From Planctomycetota bacterium (GTDB lineage Bacteria; Planctomycetota; Phycisphaerae; Sedimentisphaerales; Anaerohalosphaeraceae), in assembly GCA_016873215.1 (NCBI GenBank), contig VGXU01000019.1:1-42135 (forward strand): a stretch of 42,135 nt of DNA, written 5' to 3'. The notes beneath the pieces were generated by a model that saw only the letters and a program-made list of their open reading frames with translations, was not told where the DNA came from and ran no database searches. Position 1 is the first letter of the stretch. Each line of letters begins with the position of its first letter. Shown here piece after piece: positions 7,994-16,467 of this stretch. The position numbers and the translations under genes were made by a program.

Positions 7994-9523
7994 TCACAAT
8001 TTCCTGTCTAATCGCCGATAGCCAATCGCCTCGGAAATATGCTCGGGATGAATCGTCTCCTTTTGCTCCAAGTCCGCAATTGTCCGAGCCACCTTGCATA
8101 TTTTATCGTGGGCACGGGCCGACAACCCGAATTCCACCATCGCATGCTTCAAAAGCTGCTGACAACTTTCGTCCATCTTGCAAAACTTCTGCACTTCTTT
8201 ATGCGTCATCACGGCGTTGGTCGTCAGGCTGTTTTCGCCGAAACGATGGGCCTGAATCCGCCGGGCCGAAACAATATGCCTGCGAATCTCTTCCGAAGAC
8301 ATCCCGTCCGGCCCGCCCCGCAATTGCTGAAAGGGCACCGGCGCCACGTCGCAATGAATATCAATCCGGTCCACCAGCGGCCCGGAAATTTTTGAAACAT
8401 ATCGCTCGATTTGGCCCGGCGTACATCGGCAGCGCTTGCTGTCCGAACCCGAATACCCGCACGGACACGGATTCATCGCCGCAACCAGAATAAATCGTGC
8501 CGGGAACCGCAGCGTCCCTTTGGCCCGGCTTACCAGCGCAGACCCTTCCTCCAGCGGCTGACGAACCATCTCCAGCACATGACGCGGAAACTCCGCGAAT
8601 TCGTCCAGAAACAAAATCCCATGATGGGCCAGACTTAATTCCCCAGGCCTTGGATGCGTTCCGCCACCCACCAGTGACGGCCCGGACGCCGTATGATGCG
8701 GCGTCCGCACAGGACGCGTCGCAACCAGCGCCTTGCCCTTTTCCAGCAACCCAACCGCCGAATAAACCCGCGTCGTTTCCAGCGACTCGGCCAGCGTCAA
8801 ATCAGGCATAATCGTCGCCATCCGATGCGCCAGCATCGTCTTGCCCGCCCCCGGCGGACCAATCATCATCACGTTATGCCCACCCGCCGCCGCAATCGTC
8901 AGCGCACGCTTGACAGACTCCTGTCCCTTCACGTCGGAAAAATCCACATCATAAGCCGCCGACCGACGGAAAAGAGCGTCTATATCCACCACTGTCGGCT
9001 CAATCGGAAGCCGGCCCATTAAAAACGCCGCCGCCTGCGACAGCGTCCCAACCGCAAAAACCTCGATATTCTCTACCACAGCCGCCTCGCACGCGTTCTC
9101 AAGCGGGACGATGATGCCCGCGAATTTCTTTTCCGCCGCGACCATCGCCATACTCAGCACACCGTTGACGGGCCGAACACGCCCATCCAGAGCCAGTTCG
9201 CCCGCCACAATGTATTTTCCGGGATTATCCAGCGACAGACTGCCGCTGCACGCCAGCATCCCCAGCGCAATCGGCAGGTCAAATGCAGGCCCAACCTTCT
9301 TCACATCGGCAGGCGCAAGATTGACCACCGCCTGCGTCTCCGGATAATGAAATCCCGAATTGACAATCGCGCTGCGAACACGCTCGATGCTTTCCTTGAC
9401 CGCCGCGTCAGGCAAACCTACAATCATCGGCTTGTCCCACCCGCTGCGAGAAACATCCACCTCCACTTCGCAGACAATGCCTTCAATGCCTTCCAGTGTC
9501 ACCGAATAGAGCCTCGACAACAT
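7994..9523 (-). CDS. YifB/ComM-family magnesium-chelatase-like AAA+ ATPase
   Basis: The 509-residue length and domain order match YifB/ComM: an N-terminal Lon-protease-like substrate domain beginning MLSRLYSVTLEGIEG (about 1-170), a linker, an AAA+ core with Walker A GPPGAGKTMLAHR and Walker B ILFLDEFAEF, the cysteine cluster NPCPCGYSGSDSKRCRC, and a C-terminal helical domain ending IGYRRLD. ComM is a hexameric helicase that widens heteroduplex during natural transformation; in other lineages the role of YifB is less clear. AAGGAAA precedes the ATG. The gene is convergent with the pepsin-like gene, with only 3 bases between the stops and no terminator visible. Very secure family call; the function in this organism is inferred. 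Confidence 0.94.
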   Translation of the reverse strand: MLSRLYSVTLEGIEGIVCEVEVDVSRSGWDKPMIVGLPDAAVKESIERVRSAIVNSGFHYPETQAVVNLAPADVKKVGPAFDLPIALGMLACSGSLSLDNPGKYIVAGELALDGRVRPVNGVLSMAMVAAEKKFAGIIVPLENACEAAVVENIEVFAVGTLSQAAAFLMGRLPIEPTVVDIDALFRRSAAYDVDFSDVKGQESVKRALTIAAAGGHNVMMIGPPGAGKTMLAHRMATIMPDLTLAESLETTRVYSAVGLLEKGKALVATRPVRTPHHTASGPSLVGGGTHPRPGELSLAHHGILFLDEFAEFPRHVLEMVRQPLEEGSALVSRAKGTLRFPARFILVAAMNPCPCGYSGSDSKRCRCTPGQIERYVSKISGPLVDRIDIHCDVAPVPFQQLRGGPDGMSSEEIRRHIVSARRIQAHRFGENSLTTNAVMTHKEVQKFCKMDESCQQLLKHAMVEFGLSARAHDKICKVARTIADLEQKETIHPEHISEAIGYRRLDRKL

Positions 9524-9732
9524 AACGGTTTCCTTTTTCTTTTCTGATGGTTTGCTGTAGCCGTCTGAGACGCAGGTATTGTAGAGGTTTCTTATCCGAA
9601 CAACAAGAACTTTTCGAGAACTGCTGCATAAAAAAATATCAACAAAACACTCAAAAAAAACGGCATATATATAGATTAAATACAGAACATTTAAACATTA
9701 CAGGACATGCCACATCCGGATATATTTGAAAT

Positions 9733-9761
9733 TTGATTTTATCGAATAAAGTTATTATGAT
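9733..9761 (+). promoter_or_regulatory. Candidate promoter for the ECF sigma operon
   Basis: TTGATT at 9733-9738 and TATGAT at 9756-9761 with a 17-base spacer, in a very AT-rich stretch. The leader would be about 30 bases. Confidence 0.4.
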
Positions 9762-9796
9762 AATAGAAAGAATTAAATTATGGATAGATACAATAC

Positions 9797-10360
9797 GTGC
9801 TTTCAAAAGAAACAGACCAGCTACAGGACGTACAACATCGAGTTGAGCTCGCCAGGCGGTTGTTTGTAGCGCATGGTGAATTCATATATTCTGTTATCAG
9901 ACACATCGCCTCCAATAATGAATCTATCGAAGACCTGTTTCATGATGTGTTTCTTTTTTTTGTGGCCAAGCCGGTCCCGGACGATGTGCTCAATATGCAA
10001 GGTTATTTATACAAAGTCGTGCTCGATAAAGTCAGGGATTGGCAGCGATCGCATATAAGATACGAAACTAAAATTCGGCATTATACTGAAATAAAATCAA
10101 AACAATTAGATACGTCGAATAAAGAAGCTGACTTCTCTGAAGATGTGCAGAAAATATTCAGCTTGATTGAAAACCATCTTTCTAAGACAGAAGGCAGAGC
10201 TATCGCCCTGCGATATAAAAAACAATATGCTATCGAGGATGTGGCTAAGGAAATGAATATAAAACCAAGAAGTGCAAGTCGGTATATTTCGGTGGGCTTA
10301 AAAAAAATACGCAGTTTACTGAACATACAGGAAAGGGCTGACAATGAAGAAGACAAATGA
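9797..10360 (+). CDS. ECF-type RNA polymerase sigma factor
   Basis: This 187-residue sigma factor has region 2 at about residues 20-85 (FIYSVIRHIASNNESIEDL is the core-binding and -10 recognition helix area) and region 4 at about 128-178, with the helix-turn-helix AIEDVAKEMNIKPRSASRYI and the end LKKIRSLL. The absence of regions 1 and 3 and the length mark the extracytoplasmic-function group. The start is a GTG with no strong ribosome site; no in-frame ATG precedes it. Its last 17 bases overlap the start of the next gene, a zinc-motif membrane anti-sigma factor, the classic arrangement. Its lysine-rich, AT-rich coding differs from the housekeeping genes nearby. The target promoters are unknown. 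Confidence 0.88.
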   Translation: MLSKETDQLQDVQHRVELARRLFVAHGEFIYSVIRHIASNNESIEDLFHDVFLFFVAKPVPDDVLNMQGYLYKVVLDKVRDWQRSHIRYETKIRHYTEIKSKQLDTSNKEADFSEDVQKIFSLIENHLSKTEGRAIALRYKKQYAIEDVAKEMNIKPRSASRYISVGLKKIRSLLNIQERADNEEDK

Positions 10361-11603
10361 TTCCTATTGCCGACAGGCGCAATCTTTTTATTTCGACTAT
10401 TTAACCGGACAAACTTCACCTGCATCGGCGGTATGCTTTGAACACATCAAAAAGTGTCAGCAGTGTCAGAACGAAATCAAACGCCTGGAAAATGAACTCT
10501 GTAAAAAAACAAAAGGTTGCGATAAACAGTCCCACATTCTTGCCTTGCATCACCAATACCTGTCCCAATGGATAGATTGTGATGCGGTTAAACCTTTTCT
10601 GGCGTCTCTCGTACACCCTGAATTATCCCTCCGGACGGAAACTCCCGTCACGGTACACATTGCCAAATGTCCTCTTTGTCAGAAAGATTTGCGGACAATT
10701 GCCTCGCTGTGTCTTTCCGACAGCCAGCTTGTGGAAGCAACCCGGATACTTTCCGATGAACCTTGCAGCACGGAAAATTTGAATGAACAGACCGCCGCAA
10801 CAATTCAGACTGTTCGGAATAGAAAATCCTCCGGAATTCTGACGCAACTGGAGGTCGATAAGGAAGGCAACCCCTGTGTTCAGGTGGATACCCGGCTTCA
10901 AGCCGGATTGAAAAACAGGTTCTCCGGAACCTCTCCTCTTACACGGATTGCGGCTGCGGCCGCAATCCTGCTCGTTGTGTCTCTGGTCCTTTTCAGAACG
11001 ACAACCGCCAGAGGGGTATCTCTTCAGGATGTTTATCACGCAGTAAATGCGATAGTGAATTGCCAAATCCGGATTAATGTCCCGGAACGGAATAATCCTA
11101 TCCAGACAATTTTGATTGCAAAAAAAATGGGGCTGGTAACCTGCCGGCAGGATGACAGCGAGGTCCTGTTGGATATTCAGAACCATAAAGCTTTTCATCT
11201 GGAACAAAAAAATAACGCCGTTTCAAAACAATTTGAACAGGATCTCTGGTCCAAACTCAACTGTGCCGGTTTTGGACTGCTGCCGTTTGAAACCATCCGT
11301 CAGATTCCCGCCGGCCATACATGGAAACGACGGCCGGATTTATCCCCGGATAAGGCCTTCCAAATATATGATCTGACATGGAAAGACTCCACGGAAACAG
11401 GAATGGTTGTCGAAAAAACGTGGAGAGTTTATCTGAACGGGTCTCACCTCCCCGTGCGAATACAGTGGCTCGAAAAACAGCCGGGACAAGCGGAAAAGTC
11501 TGTTATGGAAATGACCATTCAATATCCGGATGCCGCCCAGGTCGAAAAAGAATTGAAGCAAAATCCACTTTACCGCTTGTTCAAAGGAGACCAGGTTGAG
11601 TAA
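10344..11603 (+). CDS. Membrane anti-sigma factor with two ZAS-like zinc motifs
   Basis: This 419-residue protein overlaps the sigma gene by 17 bases, so translation is probably coupled. The cytoplasmic N-terminus has two H-x3-C-x2-C motifs, H34/C38/C41 and H105/C109/C112, each matching the zinc-binding anti-sigma signature; two copies are unusual. A single membrane helix lies at about residues 199-220 (IAAAAAILLVVSLVLF). The outer domain (about 225-419) has a lipoprotein-carrier-like feel, with repeated strands such as EKTWRVYLNGSHLPVRIQWL, but I cannot assign it firmly. It would hold the ECF factor at the membrane until an envelope signal arrives. Its 3' end overlaps the convergent pseudopilin gene by 34 bases. 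Confidence 0.78.
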   Translation: MKKTNDSYCRQAQSFYFDYLTGQTSPASAVCFEHIKKCQQCQNEIKRLENELCKKTKGCDKQSHILALHHQYLSQWIDCDAVKPFLASLVHPELSLRTETPVTVHIAKCPLCQKDLRTIASLCLSDSQLVEATRILSDEPCSTENLNEQTAATIQTVRNRKSSGILTQLEVDKEGNPCVQVDTRLQAGLKNRFSGTSPLTRIAAAAAILLVVSLVLFRTTTARGVSLQDVYHAVNAIVNCQIRINVPERNNPIQTILIAKKMGLVTCRQDDSEVLLDIQNHKAFHLEQKNNAVSKQFEQDLWSKLNCAGFGLLPFETIRQIPAGHTWKRRPDLSPDKAFQIYDLTWKDSTETGMVVEKTWRVYLNGSHLPVRIQWLEKQPGQAEKSVMEMTIQYPDAAQVEKELKQNPLYRLFKGDQVE

Positions 11604-12373
11604 GCCGGACAATCCGACGGGATATCGGTCGCAATCAACAATGTTTCCGCTTTGACCTTTTTCACGCCGCCGTCGGCAAAACCAATGTTGATGGTTAAAT
11701 TCGGATGTCGCCCCTTTGTCGCATCCATTACCATCTCAGGATTAATCGTTTTCTGAGAATTAATGGAAAGGCCCGGAACATAAAATGCCCCGCTTCTTGA
11801 ACTGTATTCAAAAGTAACCGCCGGATCGAGTGTAGCAGCTTTCCAACTGAGCAAACTGTATCCGGAATCCGCAAGCAAAAGAACGTTGGACGGATGTCTT
11901 ATCCGCCCGGGTTTAAGAGAACTGCCGACAAATTCCTCATCGGTATTCGATCTGGCAATTTTACAGATCGAATAATTGACGCCGTAATTGCCGCAAAGAA
12001 TATTCCGTCCAAACTGATTCTCCGCTGCAGATGAAGGACAAAACGCCATCTTGTTCAGCACGTTCTTTCCGTCCTGCTCGTCAATCAGAAAATGGAACCA
12101 CCACCAGCCTAACCGATCATAGACAATATTGCCCACATAGCCGCCCGGCGGCAGATAATGGCCGGGCGGACTGTAAAAACCCGGAGGATAAAACATCTGG
12201 AATTGGGCGTAGTTGTCCATCAGGAGAGTCATCTGCCGAAGATTGGCCGCGCAGACAACCGATTGCGCCTGATATTTGCTGAAGCGAAGAGACGGCAGAA
12301 CAACAGCCAGCAGACATCCAAAAACTGCGATGACCACCAATAATTCAAGAAGCGTAAAAGCCCTCCGCATCAT
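11570..12373 (-). CDS. Type II secretion/type IV pilin-like pseudopilin (DUF1559-like)
   Basis: The N-terminus MMRRAFTLLELLVVIAVFGC is a textbook class III prepilin signal, cut between A and F, with E5 of the mature chain and a helix to about residue 30. The body continues AQSVVCAANLRQMTLLMDNYA, typical of planctomycete pseudopilins, and the C-terminus carries NIGFADGGVKKVK, the H-x9-DG-like end of the DUF1559 group. Length is 267 residues. Planctomycetes hold many such paralogues, whose roles are mostly unknown. It is the third gene of a minus-strand run after the dockerin and C39-like genes (gaps of 42 and 50 bases). A hairpin directly upstream of its ATG contains the ribosome site. The true start may be the second Met. 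Confidence 0.9.
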   Translation of the reverse strand: MMRRAFTLLELLVVIAVFGCLLAVVLPSLRFSKYQAQSVVCAANLRQMTLLMDNYAQFQMFYPPGFYSPPGHYLPPGGYVGNIVYDRLGWWWFHFLIDEQDGKNVLNKMAFCPSSAAENQFGRNILCGNYGVNYSICKIARSNTDEEFVGSSLKPGRIRHPSNVLLLADSGYSLLSWKAATLDPAVTFEYSSRSGAFYVPGLSINSQKTINPEMVMDATKGRHPNLTINIGFADGGVKKVKAETLLIATDIPSDCPAYSTWSPLNKR

Positions 12374-12392
12374 ATCCTGATAATATCAGGAT
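12374..12392 (-). promoter_or_regulatory. Hairpin covering the ribosome site of the pseudopilin gene
   Basis: ATCCTGAT and ATCAGGAT form a perfect 8-bp stem with a 3-base loop and abut the first ATG at 12373. The only purine-rich ribosome site (AGGA) lies in the arm next to the start codon, so the folded mRNA would hide it. It may control translation of this third operon gene; it could also be a processing or weak termination site. Confidence 0.4.
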
Positions 12393-12423
12393 GGCATGAA
12401 AAAATCAAGCGTCGGAAATTTCT

Positions 12424-14112
12424 CTACCGGCAGGCTCGGATATACCGGGGGTACCACGTGCCGGACGAAACGCACCAGCCGCTTGGGAAATCAGTCAGGC
12501 AATGCGTATAATCATGTCCGAGCATCTCCCGGCCTACACACGTGTCGATATAGAGGTCGTCACGTTTGCGGCATCCATACCGCTCCGCATATCGGTAGTA
12601 TCTGCCCCCGCACATCCAGCCTACTTTGGAACAGAGAATATGATATTCCTCTTGAATCCGCTCGGTACACGAATAGCCCTCGACCGGGGGGCTGCCGCCC
12701 AAAATCTGCTGCTGGGTCAACGGCGGTAGCAGTGTCTCCTCATTATTACTCAGATTTGAGGGACTATCCGAAACAATCAGAGCGGTTCCCTGTTTCCATT
12801 CCTGAAGAAATTGCTGAATAGGAGTTTTCCAGTAGATTTTGCGACTTGTCAGGTCGATAGTCCAGACGTCTTTATTATCAACATGATCCAGAATTACGTA
12901 ATGGTTGGAAGCTGAGAGATGCAAAATTATCGTAGAATTTTTTATCCCGCGCAACGACTCCAGCGTGGTTTCCACTGCGGCACAATACAATCCCGCTTCC
13001 TCCAGTTTTTCCTTCAGCAGATAAAGACTCGTCATCTTATTATTTTGTTGTGTGACTAAAGTTTCCATCTGTTCGGCCGAAAACGAGCGGGAAAATTGCC
13101 GGGCGGCCAGTTGTGCGGCCGCCGCCGCACAACTTTCTTGAACAGACGCCGAATAACTCGAAAACGCGGTTTTCTCGTCCAAAAGCAACTTTATGTCTTT
13201 TTGGTCACTCATATAGTACATCAGAGATTTCCTGCCCGGCGCATAAAATTCCACAAACGTGCCGTCGTTCAGCTTCACCGAAAACTCCGAAGCCGCAGGA
13301 ACCTCCGCCTTCACACTTTCAAACCGCCAGTCTTCATAAGACAAAATCCCACTCCCCTGCGGCGTCGTGACAAACCGCTCAACGGTGACAAGTGTGGGAA
13401 TCCATCGGCCGTCCACTTGAATATACTGGTCGTATTTCTGTTCAATCCCGGTAAACTGCGGATCCTGTATCAGAAAGTTAAGCACCGCATAATTCCTGGC
13501 CGGGTCCAGCACAAAATTCATTTTCAGAACTGGATCGAACTTATCATTCGTAGCCTGAAGATGGATTTGCTTTTGTCCCTCAACCCAGACCTCGCTGCCG
13601 GTACAGGCGTATTGGGACAAATTCTGAAATGTATAAAACCCGTACCCCCAAGGAACGACCCCGGCGCCGAAAGGACCGTAAGTACCAAGTGGAGCCTGTG
13701 TGCCCTGAGATTCTATCACTGCGGAATTAGAGGATTTATAATAACGCGTATAAGTGTCACCGTTCCAGCAGAACACCTTCTCTCTGTTAATATCCAGTGT
13801 ATTGGCGTCAACTGCATTTCTCTTGCCCGGCGTCTCCTTGTCCTCATTGCCCATCGACACCAGAGTAACCTCCCAGCGGAACAATGCCCCGTTCAGACGC
13901 ATCGTTTCACTGGATTCATAAACGGTTTTTTCCTCCCCATAATACGCCAGATGCCGGGCCTGAATCGTTCCCGCCGGCAGCCATGTCTGAACAGGATTCT
14001 GAGTCAGAATACTTAAAATCGTATTAATCTCGTCAGATGAAAGAGTTCTATCCGCAGCAACCGCATTGCAGATAAAAAGCATACTCATTACAGATAGTGT
14101 TAATCTTTTCAT
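12424..14112 (-). CDS. Secreted protein with LolA-like N-terminus, C39-like protease module and Cys-rich tail
   Basis: This 562-residue protein has a signal peptide (residues 1-19, ending AVA). Residues about 25-310 hold many beta strands resembling lipoprotein-carrier-like domains; this is tentative. Residues about 320-440 look like a papain-fold C39 peptidase: C328 in ESCAAAAAQ, then LREKL-type helices, H404 in SNHYVILDHV and D420 in TIDLTSRKIYW. The spacings of 76 and 16 fit C39 enzymes such as ComA, whose His and Asp are also 16 apart; the oxyanion Gln expected six before Cys is not there, though Q325 is nearby. The last 80 residues hold eight cysteines and would be disulfide-linked outside the cell. 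It lies between the dockerin gene and the pseudopilin gene. Substrate unknown. Confidence 0.65.
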   Translation of the reverse strand: MKRLTLSVMSMLFICNAVAADRTLSSDEINTILSILTQNPVQTWLPAGTIQARHLAYYGEEKTVYESSETMRLNGALFRWEVTLVSMGNEDKETPGKRNAVDANTLDINREKVFCWNGDTYTRYYKSSNSAVIESQGTQAPLGTYGPFGAGVVPWGYGFYTFQNLSQYACTGSEVWVEGQKQIHLQATNDKFDPVLKMNFVLDPARNYAVLNFLIQDPQFTGIEQKYDQYIQVDGRWIPTLVTVERFVTTPQGSGILSYEDWRFESVKAEVPAASEFSVKLNDGTFVEFYAPGRKSLMYYMSDQKDIKLLLDEKTAFSSYSASVQESCAAAAAQLAARQFSRSFSAEQMETLVTQQNNKMTSLYLLKEKLEEAGLYCAAVETTLESLRGIKNSTIILHLSASNHYVILDHVDNKDVWTIDLTSRKIYWKTPIQQFLQEWKQGTALIVSDSPSNLSNNEETLLPPLTQQQILGGSPPVEGYSCTERIQEEYHILCSKVGWMCGGRYYRYAERYGCRKRDDLYIDTCVGREMLGHDYTHCLTDFPSGWCVSSGTWYPRYIRACR

Positions 14113-14154
14113 AAATACCTCTGTCTTATATATTCCACAGCAATAGTTTCTTTC

Positions 14155-15504
14155 TCATTCACCGGAACTTTTCACGTCTTCAACAAAAGCATTCCATTCC
14201 GCCTCCGTGGTTGTACTCTGGAGTTCTCTGCTGGTATCCCAGGCATTCTCCAGAAATTCCGCCAGAGTGTTAGGGTCTATTTGTGTCTGCGAAGAAGACT
14301 CCGCGTTTATTTGATGGATAACAATCTGTTCTAATTGGACCGGCGACATATAATTAACAAGCGATAACACAACATCTCCCGGCCCAGTCGCGGTATAAAC
14401 AAAACTGGAAATAGGACCATCCGATATTGCTTGTCCTATGTTGACCATGGCAAATTGGATCCCATCGAATTGGGTGTATCCAGGACCGTAGTAATCAAAG
14501 AAAGACATCCGTGGAGATGCTAAAATCTGAGCCGTTCCCGGATTATTCGGGTCTGTGGGGTTGTATTCGGTATTGTCTATCCAGCCAAGATTCGGGTCGG
14601 AGATATTAACCTCCAGAGAAATTACAAAAACATCTTTCTCAAAAGTCTGTTTTGCAAGATACAAACAAATACTGTCGCCCGTATTGAGCGTGATTTCCTG
14701 TAATCCAGTCTCATCCTGAATTCTGAAAATCACATTGGGGTCAACTGGCAGTTCCACATTATTGGGCTCCACAGGCGATTCTACGCTATTAGGTTCTACA
14801 GTGTTTGGTTCGGACGGTGTGACATATCCGGGCGTTCCCCACAGCCAGTACTGCGTAAACAAAGTCAGGTCCGTCAGGCCAACCTCCCCGTCTTTGTCAA
14901 CATCAGTTCGCTGACACCACTCAGGATCAGAACATCCTTCTTCAAGCCAATGGGAAGCAAATATCATAAAATCCTTCAAATCCACTACGCCATCGTCATT
15001 GAAATCAACATTGGGAATATTCTCTATCGAAATCGGAATATTCGGGTCCGGCTGCGTCCACGAAAAGCTGTGGTCATAATAACCAACGGGGCAATCTCCC
15101 TCTTGCAGGGCCAGATAATCAACCAGAAACCACATCCCTGCCTGACAGGAGTATTCGCTCGTATAAATATCAAAACCGCCGATCTCCGAGTCGTTCCACG
15201 CATAGACTTTAGCCATCGGACCTGCCGCTTCCAGATGACTCCCCTTCCAGTCTCGTGAATTCGGATCTTTGCCCCTGCCCTGCAGAACACCCATTTCCCG
15301 GTCTTCTCCCGATAAAAACAACCCCCCGCTCCACAAATCGTTGGCGTCGGAATAAATTTGCAGGGAACATTTTTTCCCAACCATAACTTGATTGGTTAAA
15401 ATGGGGGTCAAATCACATGGGTCACACAATTGAACAAAAACCTGGGCATATACAACACCACTCAGCATTATTATTATGGTAATTAAAATTTTATGGCAAA
15501 TCAT
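14155..15504 (-). CDS. Secreted protein with central dockerin and cohesin-like flanking domains
   Basis: This 449-residue protein has a signal peptide (residues 1-20, cut after VVYA). Residues 21-150 form a beta-rich domain. Residues 166-221 are two dockerin calcium loops, DFNDDGVVDLKDFMIFASHW and DVDKDGEVGLTDLTLFTQYW, with aspartates at the calcium positions. Residues 226-257 are a Pro/Glu/Asn linker of repeating EPN and VE units. Residues 258-410 form a second beta domain with GDSICLYLA near its start and ISSFVYTATGPGDVVLSLVN near its end, which is like the end of cohesin modules; the call is tentative. A dockerin in the middle of a protein is unusual. It is the first gene of a run of three ending with the pseudopilin. 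Binding partner unknown. Confidence 0.72.
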   Translation of the reverse strand: MICHKILITIIIMLSGVVYAQVFVQLCDPCDLTPILTNQVMVGKKCSLQIYSDANDLWSGGLFLSGEDREMGVLQGRGKDPNSRDWKGSHLEAAGPMAKVYAWNDSEIGGFDIYTSEYSCQAGMWFLVDYLALQEGDCPVGYYDHSFSWTQPDPNIPISIENIPNVDFNDDGVVDLKDFMIFASHWLEEGCSDPEWCQRTDVDKDGEVGLTDLTLFTQYWLWGTPGYVTPSEPNTVEPNSVESPVEPNNVELPVDPNVIFRIQDETGLQEITLNTGDSICLYLAKQTFEKDVFVISLEVNISDPNLGWIDNTEYNPTDPNNPGTAQILASPRMSFFDYYGPGYTQFDGIQFAMVNIGQAISDGPISSFVYTATGPGDVVLSLVNYMSPVQLEQIVIHQINAESSSQTQIDPNTLAEFLENAWDTSRELQSTTTEAEWNAFVEDVKSSGE

Positions 15505-15676
15505 CGACTCTTCCCATCATTATAGAACTTTTACTGCTCTCACTCTCACTATGAATTAAAGTCGGTTGGGAAAAATGCAATGTTGACAAAAAAATGAAAT
15601 ATACCCAACGCAACAAAAAACAATGAAGCAAAGAAGTGATATTGAGAGAGAGAATATTATCGGAAATACTCCTATT

Positions 15677-16129
15677 TTATAGATTTTTTTCAAAATGCGT
15701 CGTAATGCCCTTTTCGGCCAATAACTTTAGGACTACCCCCGGGATTTCAGAAGGATATTCTTTGCCGCTGATATAGTCCGCGGTATATTCACCCGTTAAG
15801 GCCTCACGAACCGCCAGCGGACGGGGAGCACAGCTTAAACAGCTGCTTTCAATATCTACTTCAAATACCTCTATGCCTGCCTCTGTTAAGACCTGCGCCA
15901 CACGAATAATATTAAACGGCCGGGCCTCCAGATCCGTCCGTCGCCACAGATGACAAGCATATTGAAACCCTAAAACAAATTCTCTTTTCATGACATTCAA
16001 CAGAGCCTTTTTTTCTCTTAAAACATCCCTCATCCAGTTTTTTTGTTGCTTATCTTTCTTCAAAGCAACAACAGGGGATCGACCCCGTATCCCCTGAAAT
16101 GGTTTCCCTTCTGCCGACCGACATTCCAC
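15677..16129 (-). CDS. Hypothetical protein, unknown function
   Basis: The open frame codes for up to 150 residues. The last 104, from MKREFVLGFQYACHLWRR (Met at 15991) to the end, look most like a folded soluble protein, with helix and strand alternation, a SCLSCAPRP cysteine pair and a closing LAEKGITTHFEKNL. The first 45 residues are basic and less convincing, so the real start may be the Met at 16033 or 15991; none has a strong ribosome site. I recognise no family. It lies upstream of the dockerin gene on the same strand, with a 172-base gap that is AT-rich and contains no clear terminator. Confidence 0.45.
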   Translation of the reverse strand: MECRSAEGKPFQGIRGRSPVVALKKDKQQKNWMRDVLREKKALLNVMKREFVLGFQYACHLWRRTDLEARPFNIIRVAQVLTEAGIEVFEVDIESSCLSCAPRPLAVREALTGEYTADYISGKEYPSEIPGVVLKLLAEKGITTHFEKNL

Positions 16130-16432
16130 TAATACGCCGACACAAATACATAAAATGTTGATAAAAAATCTTAAAGTAATCTCTAAAAATTATCAAACTG
16201 CAAGCCCGGAGCGTCAGTGACGAAATAGAAAACATAAGTAGCTGAGTGTTAAAATCTGGCTTTTCAACGTCCCCCGGCATAAACCATTCCGGCCTCAATG
16301 CAGCAAAACTCGATATTGACAGCTACACCTCAAAATAATGGCAATTTTCAGGAAATCCTCAATTTTATCTGGACATAATATGTCCTTTAGGTCCAAGATG
16401 GGTGGAAAATAAAAATTTTTATAAAAATTTCT
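16130..16432. other. Intergenic stretch with no feature recognised
   Basis: This AT-rich stretch holds no convincing gene on either strand. Short open frames lack ribosome sites and protein-like composition. It ends at the promoter for the candidate small RNA. Confidence 0.5.
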
Positions 16433-16461
16433 TTGCTCAGGGGATGTCAACTGGATATAAT
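16433..16461 (+). promoter_or_regulatory. Sigma-70 promoter for candidate small RNA
   Basis: TTGCTC at 16433-16438 and a perfect TATAAT at 16456-16461 are 17 bases apart. The start would be near 16468. There is no open frame between it and the terminator at 16563. Confidence 0.65.
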
Positions 16462-16467
16462 ACTAAA

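Noticed and set aside
15512-15524. TATAAT upstream of the dockerin gene at 15519-15524
   Set aside because: Its start point would fall on the ribosome site and there is no -35.
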